From: a virus
Direction: 5' to 3' (one strand)
IMG/VR virus record: IMGVR_UViG_3300034073_002329
Coordinates: 1-26,233 of that record
Length of the DNA stretch: 26,233 nt
Below are positions 14,346 through 21,680 of this stretch, piece by piece (the stretch's first letter is position 1; every line of letters starts with the position of its first letter). The notes beneath the pieces were generated by a model. The model did no database searches and was not told where the DNA came from. It saw only the letters and a list, made by a program, of their open reading frames with translations. The position numbers and the translations under genes were made by a program.

Positions 14346-14682
14346 ACTTGAGAAGTTCCAGCGTGCTGTGTGCGATAGGTTAGATAGGACAAATGAAAAA
14401 CTCGATCGGGTTATTGCCCTACTGGTATCAGCACAGCTCCTCGAAGAGTGCGTGTCCCCCGAGGGAGAGATCCGCGATGCCCAACAGTGCGCGGAGATTG
14501 TTGTTGAAAGTTATTCAGCAGGTCTTTGCCTCACCGAAGAGTTGACGAGCCGCACTCGGGATATCGAGTATCAAAAGTCCGAATTCTTTGTCGACGATGA
14601 CGAAGATGAGGAAGAAGAGGATGATGATAGTGATGAAGATGATGGTCCTGATGAACCTCGACTTTTCTCGATGGCGTTCTGA
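14326..14682 (+). CDS. Small protein with extreme acidic tail
   Basis: A 118-residue protein whose ATG lies 20 bases inside the previous gene. Residues 8-40 form a charged helix (KFQRAVCDRLDRTNEKLDRVIALL), probably a coiled coil. Residues about 87-110 are almost entirely Asp and Glu, followed by the tip PRLFSMAF. Acidic tails of this sort occur in SSB-like proteins, histone-like chaperones and DNA mimics. Neighbouring genes are a pseudo-methyltransferase and a recombination-type nuclease. Function unknown. Confidence 0.65.
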   Translation: MTSQSSKLEKFQRAVCDRLDRTNEKLDRVIALLVSAQLLEECVSPEGEIRDAQQCAEIVVESYSAGLCLTEELTSRTRDIEYQKSEFFVDDDEDEEEEDDDSDEDDGPDEPRLFSMAF

Positions 14683-14694
14683 TTTAATCGACTA

Positions 14695-14718
14695 AGATGT
14701 GTCCAAGTTGACACATCT
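14695..14718 (+). promoter_or_regulatory. Perfect 9-bp inverted repeat just before a GTG start
   Basis: AGATGTGTC (14695-14703), loop CAAGTT, GACACATCT (14710-14718) form a perfect stem ending three bases before GTG 14722. The right arm occupies the place where a ribosome binding site would be. It could be a translational control hairpin or a repressor operator in the 39-base gap. No T-run follows, so it is not a standard terminator. Confidence 0.5.
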
Positions 14719-14721
14719 AAC

Positions 14722-15498
14722 GTGTCCCAAACACGACTTACTCTCAACGGATTACGTCATTACAGATGTGATGGTGTTGATGTTCCGCTCCCTTCCGTAA
14801 CAAGCGTTCTTTCTGCCACGCAGACCGAAGAAACGCGTAAGAAGCTAGCGCATTGGAACTTAGCTAATCCCGGTGCTGCTGATATGGCAGCAGAACGTGG
14901 TTCCTTTATTCATAACAGCGTAGAGAATCACATCAGAGGGCTGGCGGTAAGTCCTCCAGCTCAATACGCTCCATATTGGAAAGACGTACCAGAAAAGGTA
15001 GACGAACTTCTAGAAGGTGGTCGCGTTCTGTGGAGTGAGAAGCCCTATAACAAACCTGAGTGGCACAAATATGTCGGTGATGACGGCGTAGGCCGTCTTC
15101 ACTTTTACGATCCGATCAAAGCTCAGGGGTACGCCGGGTGCCCTGACATCATCTACCAGGACGGAAACGGCGAATTAATCCTGGGTGATTTCAAAACCAG
15201 CAACGGTCCGTACAGTTATAAATTCCCCAGCGCCAAAGTCCAGATGGAGGACAAACTCCGAAAAGCTCTCGTATCTGGGGTTTTTAAATTGAAGAAAACT
15301 AAATTGCAGTTAGCTGCGTACGCAATTGCAGCAGAAACCTGCCTTGGAATCAAAATCAATAAAACTCAGATCATCGTAAGTACCGCAGTTCCTGAGTTTT
15401 CTGTTCAGGTATTTACTTTCGGACCAGAAGATCTGAAAAAAGACAAAGAAATGTGGTTTGAAGTCTTACGAAAGTTTTATGAGACTCGGCTTGCGTAG
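14722..15498 (+). CDS. PD-(D/E)XK exonuclease (RecB/Cas4-like)
   Basis: GTG start, 258 residues. The RecB-family pattern is clear: LPSVTSVL near residue 24, ERGSFIHNSVENH at about 56-68 (G-x-x-(I/V)-H), the catalytic GCPDII at about 139-144, then GELILGDFKTS at about 150-160 (D and K of the D-x-K), and a glutamine/tyrosine helix LQLAAYAIA (motif QxxxY). Phage enzymes of this type degrade or trim DNA ends for recombination, in the manner of T7 gp6 or lambda exonuclease. It follows the acidic-tail gene and precedes the primase-helicase gene. A regulatory hairpin covers the region before its start and a terminator overlaps its stop. Confidence 0.85.
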   Translation: MSQTRLTLNGLRHYRCDGVDVPLPSVTSVLSATQTEETRKKLAHWNLANPGAADMAAERGSFIHNSVENHIRGLAVSPPAQYAPYWKDVPEKVDELLEGGRVLWSEKPYNKPEWHKYVGDDGVGRLHFYDPIKAQGYAGCPDIIYQDGNGELILGDFKTSNGPYSYKFPSAKVQMEDKLRKALVSGVFKLKKTKLQLAAYAIAAETCLGIKINKTQIIVSTAVPEFSVQVFTFGPEDLKKDKEMWFEVLRKFYETRLA

Positions 15499-15511
15499 GC
15501 TCGGGTTTTTT
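15484..15511 (+). terminator. Rho-independent terminator overlapping nuclease stop
   Basis: ACTCGGCTT (15484-15492), loop GCGT, AGGCTCGGGT (15497-15506) pair over nine bases with G-T pairs and one bulged C, running into six T. It includes the TAG stop of the nuclease gene. Confidence 0.6.
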
Positions 15512-15518
15512 GATTAAA

Positions 15519-15566
15519 CCCCTGCACCCACGCGGGGATCCGTGGCACAATGGCTCTGCGCAGGGG
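15519..15566 (+). promoter_or_regulatory. Nested inverted repeats around the primase-helicase start
   Basis: The outer arms CCCCTGC (15519-15525) and GCAGGGG (15560-15566) enclose inner arms CCACG (15528-15532) and CGTGG (15541-15545). The right outer arm includes AGGGG, the Shine-Dalgarno for the second ATG (15571), and the first ATG (15550) lies between the arms. The structure could restrain translation. It also includes one copy of the repeated CCCACGCGG motif. Confidence 0.4.
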
Positions 15567-18330
15567 AACCATGCTTTTTTTCTACTCCAAAAATCAAAAA
15601 GTTCGTCAGTTTGTAAACCCCAAAACTGGAAAGATAAATCCAGGTGGAAACTTCAGATCATTTAATGAAAACTGGAAAGCGTCAGAAGGAGACGCCGAGA
15701 CGATTGTCAAGGCCACAGCAGCCGGTGACGGCTTGTGCGCGTGGCATCTGGTAAACGGTAAAAGAGTTAAAGATTCGACTGGTACGATTAAAGCTGGTCT
15801 GGTGATTATCGACATTGATAATCAAGCAGATCACAAAGATGAAAACGGAAACAAAGTACAGAAGCAAGAGCTAACTGTAAAAGAAGCTCTAGACCTGGAT
15901 ATATGTAAAAAGTACCTCAGCTTCGCGTACTACTCGCCAAGCACGACGCCAGAGTGGCCTCGCTTCCGTCTCGTTTTTGGACTCGAAAGACCCATTGTCG
16001 ATGCTGATTTTTATCAGTGGTTCGTAAGGGAAATCGCTGAGCAGATCCCTGGATCAGACCGGCGAGCAACGCAGGCGGTCAACCTGTTTTACGGCGGTAA
16101 GTCCGAGCAAGATCTGATCTGTTGGTCACACAAATACATACCAGTTTCAAAAATCAACGAGGGGCTGCAGGCTTACAACCTGATTCCCAAGGAAGTCAAG
16201 CGAGACGACGACCCAGCAGAGGCGCTGGAGATCGACACCACGCCGGACGGGATCGACGTCGGGAATCTGCTGAGCTCCTCTGTCAGATCGATGCTGGATG
16301 GGGCTCCGGTGGAAGACCGGTCGTTCAGCATGACGGTTGCGTTGAAGGAGCTGATCGGTTGGGCCAACTGGCTTGGGGCTAATGAGCTGCCGATTAAGCA
16401 ACGACCCCTTGACATGGCGCACCAAATATTCGAGAATATCTACGAGTACGACCCAGCCCTCGATGGCAAGTTCAACCGGATCCTCGGCAGCATCTCCGAC
16501 GCATCCACGCTGCTCCCCGCTGTCGCCATGGCATCCGAGGAAGGCGAGTCCGCACCATGGAAAAAGATAAAATATGTAGACCGGGCTCTGTTTGACAGCA
16601 AGTGCCCCGAAGCGATCAAAGAACAAATCAAAGCCAAAAAACCAAAGCCGAGTAACTCGATCCTGAGCATCGAAGACTTCGAGATCGAAGCGACTCCTGA
16701 ACCGACATTGACATTAACAGTCACAGAAGATCCCCCCGAAATGCCCTCCACCCCTCAAACGCCTGCGCAGTTGGTTCAAATTCAGAACAACAACAGGCAG
16801 TTCTCGGAAAACGACATCGCCGAAATCATCGTAAGCAATTACGGTGACAGCTTCCTATTTGATTCCAGTCTGGACGAGTTCTTTACATACGACAACGACG
16901 AAGGTATCTGGTATCTAAACGACGAACAACATATCAAACGGCGCATCGTAAGCACTCTGGATACATTCATCCAAGCTGGAGTGCTGCCACGCTACAACTC
17001 GGCAACCGTTAACTCGGTGTTCCAGCTGCTGAAAGCCAAGCTGCTGCGCTCAGTTCGGGGTGGTCGCTCCTCGATCTGGCAGACCAACAGAGGAAAGGTT
17101 GCTTTCGAGAATGGTGTGCTCGACACCAAGACTCTGGAGTTCAAGCCTGGAAATCATAAAGACATGTATTTCCAGACAAAGCTTGCTTTCCAATATGGCG
17201 AAGATCCCAACTGCCCGAAGTTCATCAACTGGTTGGAGTGGGCAGTCGGTGCCGACAAGGTGGTAATCATCCAGGCATTCTGCCGGGCTGTACTGACAGG
17301 ATATACAACTGGAGAAAAATTCCTACACCTGATCGGTGCGGGTGGTTCCGGTAAGTCCACGCTGCAGCAGATTCTGATTGCTCTGGCGGGTTTCACGGGC
17401 ACACATACATCTGACCTCGAAACGATTGAGACTAACCGCTTTGAAGCTCACAGCCTGATCGGTAAGCGCTTACTACTCCTGACTGACGAAGCTTCATTCA
17501 GCAAGCGGCTCGACACGCTCAAGAAACTGACGTCGGCTTCTGACACTCTGCGGGCAGAGCGGAAGTATGGAACCCAGATCATCAACTTCAAGCCCGAGCT
17601 ACTGGTCTCCATCGCTAGTAACGAGCACATCAGCTCCTCTGACATCAGCAGCGGTTTGGAGCGTCGTCGTCTCACCATCGTCATGAACAATGTGGTGGCG
17701 CCTTCGAAGCGTCGCAACTTGATCAGCGTGTTCCCAGACCGTGTTGAGGGTGAGCTCGCCGACGAATTGCCGAACATCGCAGCGTGGTGCCTGTCGATGG
17801 ATTTCGACAAAATGCGCGACACGTTGGCAAACCCGGTGAAGTACTGCCCGGACCTAAACACGACGAACATCGAAGCTCTGATCTTCAACAACCCAATCGT
17901 GGCGTGGTTGTCCGAGTGCACCTTGTACGCACCGAATAGTCAAACTCCTCTGGGTGGTGGTGCGTTCCGCCCGACCATCGACGAACAGGAGCGAGGTCTT
18001 TACGTTAAGAACGCCAATTCCGAAATCTACGCATCGTATGCAAACTTCGCTAAATCGAACGGCTACAAAGCTGCAGCAAAGCCACGCTTTGTTGATCGTC
18101 TGAAGGAAACCGTGAACAATGTGCTGAAGATTCAAGGCATCGAGCCTAAGTTCATCAACGGCAAGGCGGTGATCAAAGGGCTTCGTATCAAGCCTTACGA
18201 CCCGTCGACTGATCGGGCTGCAGCGGGTGACAACAGACTGCCATCCCCGGTAGAATTCGTCGCGAACCCCTCTTTGTGGGGTGCAGCATTCCAAGCTCAC
18301 GATCCAAATCCCGAACAAGAATCAAAATGA
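15550..18330 (+). CDS. Primase-helicase: AEP-like primase plus D5/SF3 helicase
   Basis: A 926-residue fusion. The N-terminus looks like an archaeo-eukaryotic primase/prim-pol: GLVIIDIDN with D88-x-D90, then YYSPSTTPEWPRFRLVF (128-143) and CWSHKY (191-196), positions that suit motifs I to III. A Pro/Thr-rich linker at about 370-415 leads to a D5-like region and an SF3 helicase with Walker A GAGGSGKS (596-603), Walker B LLLLTDE (641-647), motif C LVSIASNE (685-692) and an arginine finger in GLERRR (702-707). It would prime and unwind DNA at the fork. ATG 15550 gives the longest form; ATG 15571 has the better Shine-Dalgarno (AGGGG) and could be the true start. The stop overlaps the next ATG. Confidence 0.92.
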   Translation: MALRRGTMLFFYSKNQKVRQFVNPKTGKINPGGNFRSFNENWKASEGDAETIVKATAAGDGLCAWHLVNGKRVKDSTGTIKAGLVIIDIDNQADHKDENGNKVQKQELTVKEALDLDICKKYLSFAYYSPSTTPEWPRFRLVFGLERPIVDADFYQWFVREIAEQIPGSDRRATQAVNLFYGGKSEQDLICWSHKYIPVSKINEGLQAYNLIPKEVKRDDDPAEALEIDTTPDGIDVGNLLSSSVRSMLDGAPVEDRSFSMTVALKELIGWANWLGANELPIKQRPLDMAHQIFENIYEYDPALDGKFNRILGSISDASTLLPAVAMASEEGESAPWKKIKYVDRALFDSKCPEAIKEQIKAKKPKPSNSILSIEDFEIEATPEPTLTLTVTEDPPEMPSTPQTPAQLVQIQNNNRQFSENDIAEIIVSNYGDSFLFDSSLDEFFTYDNDEGIWYLNDEQHIKRRIVSTLDTFIQAGVLPRYNSATVNSVFQLLKAKLLRSVRGGRSSIWQTNRGKVAFENGVLDTKTLEFKPGNHKDMYFQTKLAFQYGEDPNCPKFINWLEWAVGADKVVIIQAFCRAVLTGYTTGEKFLHLIGAGGSGKSTLQQILIALAGFTGTHTSDLETIETNRFEAHSLIGKRLLLLTDEASFSKRLDTLKKLTSASDTLRAERKYGTQIINFKPELLVSIASNEHISSSDISSGLERRRLTIVMNNVVAPSKRRNLISVFPDRVEGELADELPNIAAWCLSMDFDKMRDTLANPVKYCPDLNTTNIEALIFNNPIVAWLSECTLYAPNSQTPLGGGAFRPTIDEQERGLYVKNANSEIYASYANFAKSNGYKAAAKPRFVDRLKETVNNVLKIQGIEPKFINGKAVIKGLRIKPYDPSTDRAAAGDNRLPSPVEFVANPSLWGAAFQAHDPNPEQESK

Positions 18331-18917
18331 AAATCGGAAACGTAGTTCTCGCAACTTTAGGTTTTGGTTGCGCTACAATCGCTTCAGTATCAAATCCTGA
18401 CTCCGCTGCTCTTGCTGCAGCGAGTTTTGGTGGTGGTTTGGTTAGCGCAGCAGTGCTGACTGATAGCGGGCGTCGTCGTAAGGAAGAGGACAAAAGAGTC
18501 GAATCAGCCCGCGTGGCAAAAGTGTTCTCCTTCCTTTACGAAAATAATCGTGGTCTGGTAAGCCCTCAACAGCTTGCTTTCAACGCGGACATCACGCCGG
18601 AGAGAGCTGACATTTTCCTTGAAGCCCTGAGTCAGGATCAGAACGGACAAGCGATCCAAACACAGAGCGGCAAGGTCTACAACTTCCCACACCCGTCAAA
18701 CGCATTGGACGAACTAACGCGGAATGCAACCGCATGGGCTGATGCCAAGTGCGAACCGCTCCTGAGTGAGATCGGTAGTCTTAAACAGCAGATGACAATC
18801 ATGCAGGCTCGTGCTGCGATCAATCAGATCCCAACCAATGACAGTGCATCAAAAACGTTTGCATCCAATAACAACCCACCTCAGTCGACAAACGACCCGT
18901 GGAATAATCTGCTATAG
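18327..18917 (+). CDS. Membrane-anchored protein with possible winged helix
   Basis: ATG 18327 overlaps the primase-helicase stop (ATGA), preferred over an upstream ATG at 18276. The 196-residue protein starts with a short charged tip and hydrophobic stretches at about 4-20 and 26-45, probably a signal anchor or two membrane spans, then a basic-acidic stalk (GRRRKEEDKR). Residues about 60-115 resemble a winged helix (ARVAKVFSFLYENNRGLVSP, then TPERADIFLEALS, then GKVYNFP). A helical segment and a Ser/Asn/Pro tail follow. Coupling to the helicase suggests it may hold the replication complex or DNA at the membrane. This is an inference; no family is recognised. Confidence 0.65.
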   Translation: MKIGNVVLATLGFGCATIASVSNPDSAALAAASFGGGLVSAAVLTDSGRRRKEEDKRVESARVAKVFSFLYENNRGLVSPQQLAFNADITPERADIFLEALSQDQNGQAIQTQSGKVYNFPHPSNALDELTRNATAWADAKCEPLLSEIGSLKQQMTIMQARAAINQIPTNDSASKTFASNNNPPQSTNDPWNNLL

Positions 18918-18936
18918 TTAAGAATACGCGCGTAAA

Positions 18937-18978
18937 GCGAACAAAAAGCCGGGGCCTAATTCAAGCCCCGGTTTCGCT
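18937..18978. terminator. Bidirectional terminator between convergent operons
   Basis: CCGGGGC (18949-18955) and GCCCCGG (18965-18971) make a seven-pair GC stem with a nine-base loop, extended by AA/TT pairs. On the plus strand TTT follows; on the minus strand CTTTTTG follows, so it can stop both directions. Outer arms AGCGAA (18937-18942) and TTCGCT (18973-18978) also match. The rightward unit stops at 18917 and the leftward operon at 18989. Confidence 0.8.
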
Positions 18979-18988
18979 GTATCTGGGA

Positions 18989-19303
18989 TTACTCCTCCTC
19001 CGAGTCCTCCGCAGATCCAGTATCTTCGAGCAGTTTCAAGTCATACTCCTTCGCGACCTGTCGCATCAACTCCGGTGCACGGTATTCGTTAAAGGCAAGC
19101 TGGCACGCACCAGTGCATATGTTTTTCGCAGAAAACCCCTGATAAGCAAGAACTTTCTCGAAAATTTCAAACCACGCGTGGACAGAGGAGTCGATCATGT
19201 CTGCCTCTAACGTGAACTCGTGCTCGGGAGCACTGTCCAGTTCGTACCGAGGGTTCTTGTACGAAATACTTATTTTTAAAGTTGAGGAAGCAGACTCAAA
19301 CAT
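18989..19303 (-). CDS. Hypothetical protein (104 aa), acidic end
   Basis: The last gene of the leftward operon. It starts at ATG 19303, eight bases inside the preceding gene. Residues 1-35 look beta-rich (LKISISYKN, HEFTLEADM), the middle is helical with two cysteines (NICTGACQLAF), and the end is acidic (SAEDSEEE). No membrane segment. Not recognised. Confidence 0.6.
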   Translation of the reverse strand: MFESASSTLKISISYKNPRYELDSAPEHEFTLEADMIDSSVHAWFEIFEKVLAYQGFSAKNICTGACQLAFNEYRAPELMRQVAKEYDLKLLEDTGSAEDSEEE

Positions 19304-19673
19304 CTTTGCTCTCCTTAATGTGGTTAGCTACGATTTCTTGGAGGTAGTCCATAACACACTGTTTCTTAGACGCAGCTAGATTAACCAGATGCCAGTAGTC
19401 CTGTGTAGGTAGATCAACACTGAGGAGAGTACGAGACGATCCAGGCGTGGTGATTTCATAAACAGGAGATTTAGGAAGTTCATTTGGAAAAAGTTGATTA
19501 CAGAGTTTAGCGATACGCTCCGCTTTAGAAGCGCAGTGCTTGTACTCATCAAAAAGGGTGGTCTTGAGGATTCCCACAAGGGATTCGCAGATCTCTTCGT
19601 CGTCTAAGCAGGCGTAGAGACGATCTGTGAAGAAATCAATTGTGCTTTCACGTTGTTTTTGTTCATCAAACAT
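19296..19673 (-). CDS. Hypothetical protein downstream of thyX (125 aa)
   Basis: ATG 19673 (MFDEQKQRESTIDFF) overlaps the end of thyX by eight bases and is preferred to a longer frame starting at 19742 deep inside thyX. A soluble, mostly helical protein with cysteines at scattered sites and a C-terminal helix YLQEIVANHIKE. The segment VDLPTQDYWHLVNLAASKKQCVMDYL looks like a ribbon-helix-helix-type arrangement (strand, helix, helix), which would imply DNA binding; this is a weak impression. Family not recognised. Confidence 0.6.
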   Translation of the reverse strand: MFDEQKQRESTIDFFTDRLYACLDDEEICESLVGILKTTLFDEYKHCASKAERIAKLCNQLFPNELPKSPVYEITTPGSSRTLLSVDLPTQDYWHLVNLAASKKQCVMDYLQEIVANHIKESKDV

Positions 19674-20373
19674 GAATCCAGCCCTCCAAGCCGCTGGTAG
19701 TAGAAGAGGACTCCACAAGTGCTTCGTGGATGACCGGCACACATTCTGCCAGAATTTCTCCGATTTGCTTGGCGATCACCCTGTGTTCGAGCTGCGTGTC
19801 AGGGCGAGCACGCAAACCTACGTAGAAAATCCAGTCGCGAAGTGTTCCCTGCATGTGAAGTCGAGTCGGAGAGCACATAGGGAGGATATTCCTGGCGCAT
19901 TCCTTAGCCACGCCGCTCTGGAGCATCGCTTCGTATATCTCTTGTATATCCTTGTAGACCTCGTGGACGCGTTCCTTTAGCGAGTCCTTGACCTCGCCAT
20001 CAGGGAAGGGAAGACTGTTTTGACGATTTTTAAAATCTTGAGCCCGGATGTCAAAGTCCCAGCATGTATCATTGAGTGTCGCTAGGATGTCTGTAGGATC
20101 ACTATAACGCTGCGAAAGTTCTTGATAATGAAATGCCCTGTGGCGAATTATCTGTGCACTGATAGCACGAGAAGTACAGATGCTAAAAGATGCACAGACT
20201 TGTTCGTAGACAGACCAATGTCCGTGCGCAATACAGTATTTTAAAAGTTTTTTATACTCGTCCCGCTTCGGATTCTTTGTGCTGACTCGGGCGTGCTCAC
20301 CAACCACGTCCTCAGCGTGAGGCGTGATCCAATCAAGCGACGCGAAATGAAGTTCAGTTAGCGGAGTCGACAC
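19666..20373 (-). CDS. thyX: FAD-dependent thymidylate synthase ThyX
   Basis: GTG start, 235 residues. It carries the ThyX signature RHR-x7-S-x-R as RHRAFHYQELSQRY, with RHR at 77-79 and S87 and R89. This binds dUMP and flavin. ThyX makes dTMP from dUMP with methylene-tetrahydrofolate and reduced FAD, supplying thymine for phage DNA. Other family features include YEQVCASFSI (56-65) ahead of the signature and, near the end, SPTRLHMQGTLRDWIFYVGLRA (RxxLxxW-like) followed by an AQ/EI helix. Length is normal for cyanophage ThyX. The start overlaps the preceding 58-residue gene by 20 bases, so expression is coupled. It sits in the late leftward operon rather than with the polymerase. Confidence 0.95.
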   Translation of the reverse strand: MSTPLTELHFASLDWITPHAEDVVGEHARVSTKNPKRDEYKKLLKYCIAHGHWSVYEQVCASFSICTSRAISAQIIRHRAFHYQELSQRYSDPTDILATLNDTCWDFDIRAQDFKNRQNSLPFPDGEVKDSLKERVHEVYKDIQEIYEAMLQSGVAKECARNILPMCSPTRLHMQGTLRDWIFYVGLRARPDTQLEHRVIAKQIGEILAECVPVIHEALVESSSTTSGLEGWIHV

Positions 20374-20530
20374 CGGCAGGCTGATCAGATTCGTTCTGCA
20401 GCATCATAATGCCAGCAGCAATCTGATCAGCGAGACCGGGGTTTTCTTTAACCACCTGACCGGCATAGCGATCACTCAGATACTCCATCTGAGTGGGGTC
20501 AATCCCGATCTGGGGGCCTGCGAAACGCAT
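20354..20530 (-). CDS. Small protein (58 aa) upstream of thyX
   Basis: ATG 20530 to TGA 20354-20356. Begins MRFAGPQIGIDPTQMEYL and holds a helical AGQVVKENPGLADQIAAGIMMLQ, ending in a flexible tail. One base separates its ATG from the preceding stop (TAAGATG), and it overlaps thyX at its end, so it fits the tight operon spacing. The composition (Met, Gln, Asp-Pro-Thr-Gln) resembles the 164-residue gene upstream, hinting at related virion or assembly roles. Function unknown. Confidence 0.6.
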   Translation of the reverse strand: MRFAGPQIGIDPTQMEYLSDRYAGQVVKENPGLADQIAAGIMMLQNESDQPAGVDSAN

Positions 20531-20531
20531 C

Positions 20532-20666
20532 TTATGTACGTGGGAACGTTTGCTGGTATCTTAACCGGGCTGTCACTTCGCTAGGAGTCGTGCGAGCGAG
20601 ACGCTGAGCATCGAGACCAAAGCGCTGGCCCGCCATCCGGACAGGAAAATCGTTGTCGACGACCAT
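20532..20666 (-). CDS. Very small protein (44 aa) in leftward operon
   Basis: ATG 20666 to TAA 20532-20534, filling the space between two genes with two- and one-base gaps. Begins MVVDNDFPVRMAGQRFGL, then a basic helix with several Arg and a Thr/Pro end. The preceding gene's stop lies just ahead (TAAGTAGAGATG). It could be dismissed by length alone, but its fit in the operon supports it. Confidence 0.5.
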   Translation of the reverse strand: MVVDNDFPVRMAGQRFGLDAQRLARTTPSEVTARLRYQQTFPRT

Positions 20667-20668
20667 CT

Positions 20669-21163
20669 CTACTTACCCTGCAGTTTCTGCTTAGATAAAG
20701 CTAACAAGTTGTTCATCATGTTGTGGGTGAGCACGGGGTAATCCTGCTGCACCAACTTGGTATTAAGAAAGTTCTGGTTGGGATTCTGAATCATCTTCTG
20801 CATCATCATGCGGCTCTGGGGAGTCGCTTGCTGCATACTCATCATGTATTCAGCCTGACTCATATCATCAGCACTGTCAGGAAGCGGCACATTACGTTGG
20901 TTGTACCCTGCAGGGCCAACAAGTGCTGTAGACTTTTTAATGTTACCTTCTGAATACTCAACAGGACCAACTGCAGGACGCGCATACAGTCCGCGATCTC
21001 GGGCGAACTGCGTGGCTACACGAGGACCATTATCGAGTTGCATCACCCGACGGATACCCAGTCCGGGTTCCTGGTTAAGGCCCACGCCTCCGGGGGGCAT
21101 GGCGAGTCCGCCCATAGCTTCAGGCTCTTTGCCTGTCTGACTGGAGCCGGGGAGGATAGCCAT
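20669..21163 (-). CDS. Met/Gln-rich hypothetical protein (164 aa)
   Basis: The first 40 residues are Gly/Pro-rich and likely flexible (LAMPPGGVGLNQEPG). Residues about 96-130 are remarkably rich in Met and Gln (AEYMMSMQQ, RMMMQKMIQNPNQNF), and the end is a helix (MMNNLLALSKQKLQ). There is no membrane segment. It overlaps the preceding HNH-like gene by one base. Possibly a virion or assembly protein, because the small neighbours share its composition; the family is unknown. Confidence 0.65.
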   Translation of the reverse strand: MAILPGSSQTGKEPEAMGGLAMPPGGVGLNQEPGLGIRRVMQLDNGPRVATQFARDRGLYARPAVGPVEYSEGNIKKSTALVGPAGYNQRNVPLPDSADDMSQAEYMMSMQQATPQSRMMMQKMIQNPNQNFLNTKLVQQDYPVLTHNMMNNLLALSKQKLQGK

Positions 21164-21384
21164 TACTTGTCGCCTCGATTAGCGCTTCGGTCTCGTACTC
21201 TTATGTTACTCGAAGAATTATTTAGAGGGTTTTTGTCCTTGTGGTCAATATCCTTCCCGTCACCCTTGTGAACTCTGCCATTACGCTCCATATGACGGCG
21301 AGCTTTATTCCTAGCAGCCCGCCGTTTCTTCTGCTTCTCAGTGCCGTGGTACTCGTTATATTCTTCTTTGTAATCTCTAGTCAT
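21163..21384 (-). CDS. Small HNH-like phage protein (73 aa)
   Basis: A very basic first half (KQKKRRAARNKARRHMERN) is followed by GDGKDIDHKDKNPLNNSSSNIRV (residues about 42-64). The D-(I/V)-D-H-K-x-x-N-P-x-N-N-x-x-x-N-(I/L)-R-V pattern is that of small phage HNH-like proteins, often annotated simply as hypothetical. It keeps the central His and Asn but lacks a cysteine zinc frame. It may nick DNA or only bind it. It overlaps the gene upstream by eight bases and sits inside the lysis and virion operon. Confidence 0.7.
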   Translation of the reverse strand: MTRDYKEEYNEYHGTEKQKKRRAARNKARRHMERNGRVHKGDGKDIDHKDKNPLNNSSSNIRVRDRSANRGDK

Positions 21385-21640
21385 CTTCGATGACAGCTTT
21401 ACACTCTAGTTTACCGCAATTAACTTTACTGACGACAGTCTCGATAAAAGACTGATCTTCGTTCAAATTGTCCCGAACGAGCTCAGCTAAGTCAGTGCAA
21501 AACTGCTGCCAAAGACCCGTGTACAGACCGTTATTACGACCGTACAGCCAGTAGAGCCAATCGATGAAGTCTGCCCGACGCTGCTCATCGTTTACGCTCC
21601 AGTTGTCCAGAAGCATTTGGTAATCGACAGGCGCCCGCAT
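21377..21640 (-). CDS. Hypothetical protein (87 aa)
   Basis: An acidic helical protein rich in Trp and Tyr near the middle (FIDWLYWLYGRNNGLYTGLW), which may pack against another protein. The end contains C-x4-C (NCGKLEC) and EDD. The upstream gap of 40 bases includes one copy of the CCCACGCGG motif. Not recognised. Confidence 0.6.
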   Translation of the reverse strand: MRAPVDYQMLLDNWSVNDEQRRADFIDWLYWLYGRNNGLYTGLWQQFCTDLAELVRDNLNEDQSFIETVVSKVNCGKLECKAVIEDD

Positions 21641-21680
21641 TGGTGGAGTGTTGGGGTACCTAATCTACCGCCCACGCGGG

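Noticed and set aside
15503-15521. GGGTTT/AAACCC inverted repeat after the nuclease gene
   Set aside because: Short, AT-containing stem that competes with the better terminator hairpin at 15484-15506 and is not followed by its own T-run.
16147-16626. Long minus-strand frame (159 codons) in the primase-helicase gene
   Set aside because: Lies fully inside a gene with clear helicase and primase motifs. Composition is Cys/His/Arg-rich as expected for an antisense shadow.
17448-17921. Minus-strand frame (157 codons) over the SF3 helicase region
   Set aside because: Shadow of the helicase coding sequence; no motif and no upstream signal.
19673-19742. Upstream extension of the gene after thyX (MCRSSTKHLW...)
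   Set aside because: It would overlap thyX by 77 bases; the internal ATG at 19673 gives a normal eight-base overlap.
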